From: Kiloniellales bacterium
GTDB lineage: Bacteria > Pseudomonadota > Alphaproteobacteria > Kiloniellales > JAKSDN01
Length of the DNA: 61,867 nucleotides
Assembly: GCA_028280455.1 (NCBI GenBank)
Contig: JANQLT010000062.1
Coordinates: 1-61,867 of the forward strand
Reading direction: 5' to 3'
Of this stretch, positions 61,301-61,867 are shown piece by piece. Below the pieces are notes generated by a model. That model was not told the origin of the DNA. It searched no databases and was given only the letters and a program-made list of their open reading frames with translations. A program made the translations under genes and the position numbers. Numbering within the stretch: the first letter of the stretch is position 1; each line of letters starts with the position of its first letter.

Positions 61301-61407
61301 CCATATTAAATGTAGCGATTAATATAGAGCGATGGGGCTGCCATGTTAAGCGCTGCGTTTAACATGGAGGCGATCTGCCGCCATGTCTCGCCGTGCGTTT
61401 CATACAG
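61301..61407 (-). promoter_or_regulatory. Three-site operator array, 40-bp period, upstream of fic
   Basis: Three related 27-bp sites start at 61301, 61341 and 61381. The first is CCATATTAA-N9-TTAATATAG, the second is the perfect palindrome CCATGTTAA-N9-TTAACATGG, the third is degenerate (CCATGTCTC...TTTCATACAG). The period of exactly 40 bp puts all sites on nearly the same face of the helix. The array lies 34 bp upstream of the fic start. Confidence 0.7.
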
Positions 61408-61488
61408 CAAGGATTAACGCGAAAAGAGTGTTATTTGCGCCGCCGAATCCGGCTGCTGAGACCTGGACGACTAAAAACGCAGAGATGA

Positions 61489-61504
61489 GGCCCCCCGAGG
61501 GGCC
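61489..61504 (-). terminator. Terminator downstream of rpmE
   Basis: GGCCCCTCGGGGGGCC hairpin 9 bases after rpmE on the minus strand, with TCATCTCTGCGTTTTTAG beyond. The T tract is slightly removed from the stem, but the position fits a rho-independent terminator. Confidence 0.6.
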
Positions 61505-61512
61505 GTCGCGCC

Positions 61513-61737
61513 CTAGCTCTTCAGGCCGAGGCCCTGGAAGCGCTTGTTGAACTTGGCGAGCTGGCCGCCGGTGTCGACCAGGCGATGGACGCCGGTCCAG
61601 GCCGGATGGGTCTTGGGGTCGATGTCGAGGCGCAGGGTGTCGCCCTCCTTGCCGTAGGTCGAGCGGGTCTTGAACTCGGTGCCGTCGGTCATGACCACCG
61701 TGATCTCGTGGTAGTCCGGGTGGGTATCCTGCTTCAT
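61513..61737 (-). CDS. rpmE: 50S ribosomal protein L31
   Basis: A 74-residue protein: [20 protein letters not shown], then [20 protein letters not shown] and a [12 protein letters not shown] end. This is the form without the zinc-binding Cys residues, usual in alphaproteobacteria. It forms a bridge between the two ribosomal subunits. It is flanked by a terminator on its 3' side. Confidence 0.96.
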   Translation of the reverse strand: MKQDTHPDYHEITVVMTDGTEFKTRSTYGKEGDTLRLDIDPKTHPAWTGVHRLVDTGGQLAKFNKRFQGLGLKS

Positions 61738-61815
61738 CGAACCATCTCCTCTGGGCGGCTAGGGGGCCGCCCTCGCCAAGGCGCGCGCTCTATAGCCGAG
61801 CCGCGGGCCTGAGGC

Positions 61816-61855
61816 AAGCCCAGGGCAATCGGGTGGACCCGATTGCCCTGGGCTT
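61816..61855. terminator. Strong hairpin at the window end
   Basis: AAGCCCAGGGCAATCGGG / CCCGATTGCCCTGGGCTT, a perfect 18-bp stem with a 4-base loop, followed by TCAATT. It could be the terminator of a plus-strand gene outside the window or a bidirectional one; its origin cannot be settled here. Confidence 0.6.
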
Positions 61856-61867
61856 TCAATTGCCCCT

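Noticed and set aside
61301..61407. CtrA binding sites upstream of fic (TTAA half sites)
   Set aside because: CtrA boxes are TTAA-N7-TTAA. Here the half sites are separated by 9 bases and are embedded in longer palindromes, so a different regulator is more likely.

Overview
The window is a high-GC chromosomal segment, most likely from an alphaproteobacterium of the Rhodospirillales/Kiloniellales type. Evidence for this is a DUF1465/RcdA-type protein, a DUF1150 gene beside a small heat-shock gene, the kdsD-lptC-lptA-lptB-rpoN series with hpf-ptsN downstream, a short ribonuclease D, an NDUFA9-like gene, and an infC gene that appears to start at the rare codon ATA. I saw no rRNA, tRNA, CRISPR array or complete insertion sequence.

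Layout. (1) 1-2.8 kb: an enoyl-CoA hydratase, then two minus-strand genes related to the inner-tube proteins of contractile injection systems; one of these is fused to an AAA+ domain that has lost its P-loop. (2) 3-11.9 kb: the classic thrS-infC-rpmI-rplT-pheS-pheT group on the minus strand, split by a plus-strand insert of hicB-hicA and a catalytically degenerate alpha/beta hydrolase. (3) 12-18.4 kb: a glycosyltransferase, hydrolase, SDR protein, TPR protein, GST, methyltransferase and secreted polysaccharide-lyase-like protein. (4) 18.4-25.5 kb: gltD and gltB with a lower-GC gene (nuclease-like N-terminus plus DUF29) wedged between them. (5) 25.9-33.8 kb: uppP, an NDUFA9-like gene, ribonuclease D, then the LPS-export genes kdsD-lptC-lptA-lptB and rpoN. 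(6) 34-40 kb: three exported minus-strand proteins of unknown role separate rpoN from hpf-ptsN. (7) 41.4-44 kb: DUF1150, Hsp20, an FGE-sulfatase-domain protein and small proteins.

(8) 44.2-51.4 kb is the most interesting region. It is a colinear plus-strand operon of a surface-antigen-like lipoprotein-type protein, a transmembrane Ser/Thr kinase with a beta-helix C-terminus, an FHA protein, a four-helix MotA/ExbB-like proton channel, and two membrane-anchored von Willebrand A proteins with a second FHA protein between them. The single membrane helix of both vWA proteins carries an aspartate in the place expected for MotB/ExbD. I infer a proton-driven envelope machine in which vWA replaces the usual OmpA/ExbD periplasmic domain and which is controlled by Ser/Thr phosphorylation. 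(9) 52-55.7 kb: an exported TPR-CHAT protease-like gene sits between two direct copies of a 130-bp palindromic element, next to a beheaded epimerase gene. (10) 56-61.9 kb: metY, a hydrolase, a thioesterase, a second Hsp20, rcdA, a lower-GC Fic protein with a 40-bp-phased operator array, and rpmE.

Across the window, several dispersed repeat families fill the intergenic gaps, and three normally conserved operons (thrS-pheT, gltBD, rpoN-ptsN) have been opened by accessory genes. Starts, functions and regulatory sites are read from sequence alone; no database search was run.
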